From NCBI GenBank assembly GCA_030588275.1, contig JAUUYJ010000131.1:1-7128 (forward strand): a DNA stretch of 7,128 nt, given 5' to 3'. This DNA comes from Candidatus Zixiibacteriota bacterium. Its GTDB lineage: Bacteria; Zixibacteria; MSB-5A5; GN15; JAAZOE01. Of the stretch, positions 6,310 to 7,128 are shown piece by piece (position 1 is the first letter of the stretch; each line of letters begins with the position of its first letter). The translations under genes and the position numbers were made by a program. A model generated the notes under the pieces. That model was not told where the DNA came from. It saw only the letters and a list, made by a program, of their open reading frames with translations, and searched no databases.

Positions 6310-6396
6310 TTAAGACTCCTTAATAGGCAGGTGCTGTTCTCAGTTCGCATAATTACCAAGTTGGCAAAATATAAAAAGCAATCAATTGACAAGCGA
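6310..6396 (-). promoter_or_regulatory. 87-base leader between the sigma-54 activator and the cupin unit
   Basis: The stretch is AT-rich with the cupin ribosome binding site AAGGAG at 6321-6316. I see no GG-N10-GC (-12/-24) sigma-54 promoter, no convincing -35/-10 pair at 16-18 bases, and no stem followed by a T run. A short imperfect palindrome, CCAAGTTGG (6356-6364), could be an operator half-site but is too short to call. Read-through from the activator gene is the simplest view. Confidence 0.3.
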
Positions 6397-7128
6397 CTAC
6401 TCTGGTGGGACGATCCCATATTTTTTCATGCGATAGATTAAAATATGTCTGGAGACATTAATCGAACGGGCCGCGCGGGTTCGATTCCAGCCAGAATTTT
6501 TGAGCGCATTGACAATCAACAGCTTTTCCGCCTCATGGAAATCAAGCGATCCCGGTTCCGAGATTATAGATTCCGACAGATTTGAACCCTGCCCCAGCCC
6601 GTGCCCTTGTCCCTGCCCCTGTCCAAAATCTTTGGGAAGATCGTCCGGCGTCAGAATATCGGAGTGCCGCAGAACCACCATCCGCTCAACCAAATTTTCA
6701 AGCTCTCTGATATTACCGGGCCAGCTATAAGCCATTAGATAATCCATCAACCGCTTTGATACCGTGATGCTTCTCCCGGTCGCTTGACGGATCAGAAAAT
6801 TATTAACCAACAACGGAATGTCATCCTTCCGCACGTTTAGAGCCGGGACAACAATCGGGATAACATTCAGTCGATAATACAAATCCTCCCGGAATTGACC
6901 GTCTGAAACCTTCTGCCACAAATCAACATTGGTGGCGGCGATCAAACGAACGTTAATCTCTTTCTTCTCCTCGGACCCAATCGGTTCAACCTGCTGATCC
7001 TGAATAATGCGCAGTAGCTTAGCCTGCAGATCAAGCGCCAGGTCACCAATCTCATCAAGCAGAATGGTCCCTCGGTCGGCCAGTTCAAACTTCCCTTTTT
7101 TATTTCGCACAGCTCCGGTAAACGCCCC
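6397..7128 (-). CDS. Sigma-54-dependent transcriptional activator, C-terminal part (N-terminus off the window)
   Basis: The frame is open to the right edge and 243 residues are visible. The first six are GAFTGA, the loop by which bacterial enhancer-binding proteins contact sigma-54, so the GTG at 7110 is internal and not a start. In order follow Walker B (TILLDEIGDL, 21-30), sensor I (RLIAATN, 61-67), an arginine-finger segment (FREDLYYRL, 79-87), sensor II (WPGNIRELEN, 136-145), a Gly-Gln-rich linker (169-181), and a Fis-type helix-turn-helix (about 197-236, NRTRAARSINVSRHIL). Walker A and any receiver, PAS or GAF sensor domain lie outside the window, so the input signal is unknown. Known role: ATP-driven opening of sigma-54 promoters. 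It reads toward the cupin unit with an 87-base gap and no clear terminator between them. Control of that unit is possible but not shown. Confidence 0.95.
   Translation of the reverse strand, partial: GAFTGAVRNKKGKFELADRGTILLDEIGDLALDLQAKLLRIIQDQQVEPIGSEEKKEINVRLIAATNVDLWQKVSDGQFREDLYYRLNVIPIVVPALNVRKDDIPLLVNNFLIRQATGRSITVSKRLMDYLMAYSWPGNIRELENLVERMVVLRHSDILTPDDLPKDFGQGQGQGHGLGQGSNLSESIISEPGSLDFHEAEKLLIVNALKNSGWNRTRAARSINVSRHILIYRMKKYGIVPPE
6586..6624 (-). repeat. Degenerate hexamer repeat encoding a Gly-Gln-rich interdomain linker
   Basis: Roughly six tandem 6-base units of the form GG(G/A)CAG on the minus strand encode alternating Gly-Gln with His and Leu replacements (GQGQGQGHGLGQG). It sits exactly between the AAA+ domain and the DNA-binding domain of the sigma-54 activator, where linkers vary most. 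Confidence 0.8.

Noticed and set aside
6588..6623. C-rich hexamer tract considered as a CRISPR-like or mobile-element repeat
   Set aside because: Units are 6 bases with no spacers, stay in frame, and encode a linker, so it is a coding microsatellite.
6500..6730. Plus-strand 76-codon frame with a Cys-Pro repeat
   Set aside because: The Cys-Pro run is only the complement of the Gly-Gln linker repeat in the sigma-54 activator.

Overview
The window looks like chromosomal DNA from a moderate-GC Gram-negative-type bacterium. An outer-membrane/periplasmic lipoprotein with an OmpA C-terminal domain indicates a diderm envelope. A secreted protein that mixes cohesin-like domains with dockerin repeats of the 'VNVGDAVFLIN-VFKGG' type resembles proteins I associate with FCB-group candidate phyla such as Zixibacteria. 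That taxonomic call rests on motif recall, not on a search. No tRNA, rRNA, CRISPR array, insertion sequence, phage gene or integration site was seen.

Layout: (1) 1-371, plus strand, is the 3' end of a DinB-like metal-binding protein. (2) A strong hairpin terminator at 429-466 lies between it and the convergent gene. (3) 505-3108, minus strand, encodes an 867-residue secreted protein: signal peptide, two copies of a roughly 200-residue cohesin-like module separated by a dockerin-like pair and a beta-rich segment, a third divergent cohesin-like domain, and a C-terminal dockerin pair. (4) 3109-3693 is a 585-base divergent intergenic region. It carries a good sigma-70-type promoter for the rightward gene, a weaker candidate for the leftward gene, and two doubtful small ORFs. 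(5) 3694-4359, plus strand, is a YiaD-like OmpA-family lipoprotein followed by a terminator. (6) 4413-6309, minus strand, is a tight three-gene unit transcribed cupin, then GNAT-like acetyltransferase, then class I methyltransferase, with a 1-base overlap and an 11-base gap. (7) 6397-7128, minus strand, is the C-terminal part of a sigma-54-dependent activator that enters from beyond the right edge and lies 87 bases upstream of the cupin.

How the genes may work together: the cupin, acetyltransferase and methyltransferase are probably co-translated and may act on the same small molecule or pathway, but the substrate cannot be read from the sequence. The sigma-54 activator is co-directional and close, so it could belong to the same transcript or control it, yet I see no -24/-12 promoter in the gap. 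The large secreted protein and the OmpA-like lipoprotein are both envelope or exterior proteins that share a divergent control region. Most of the window is ordinary housekeeping or accessory content. The most notable items are the mosaic cohesin/dockerin protein and the cupin-GNAT-methyltransferase unit.
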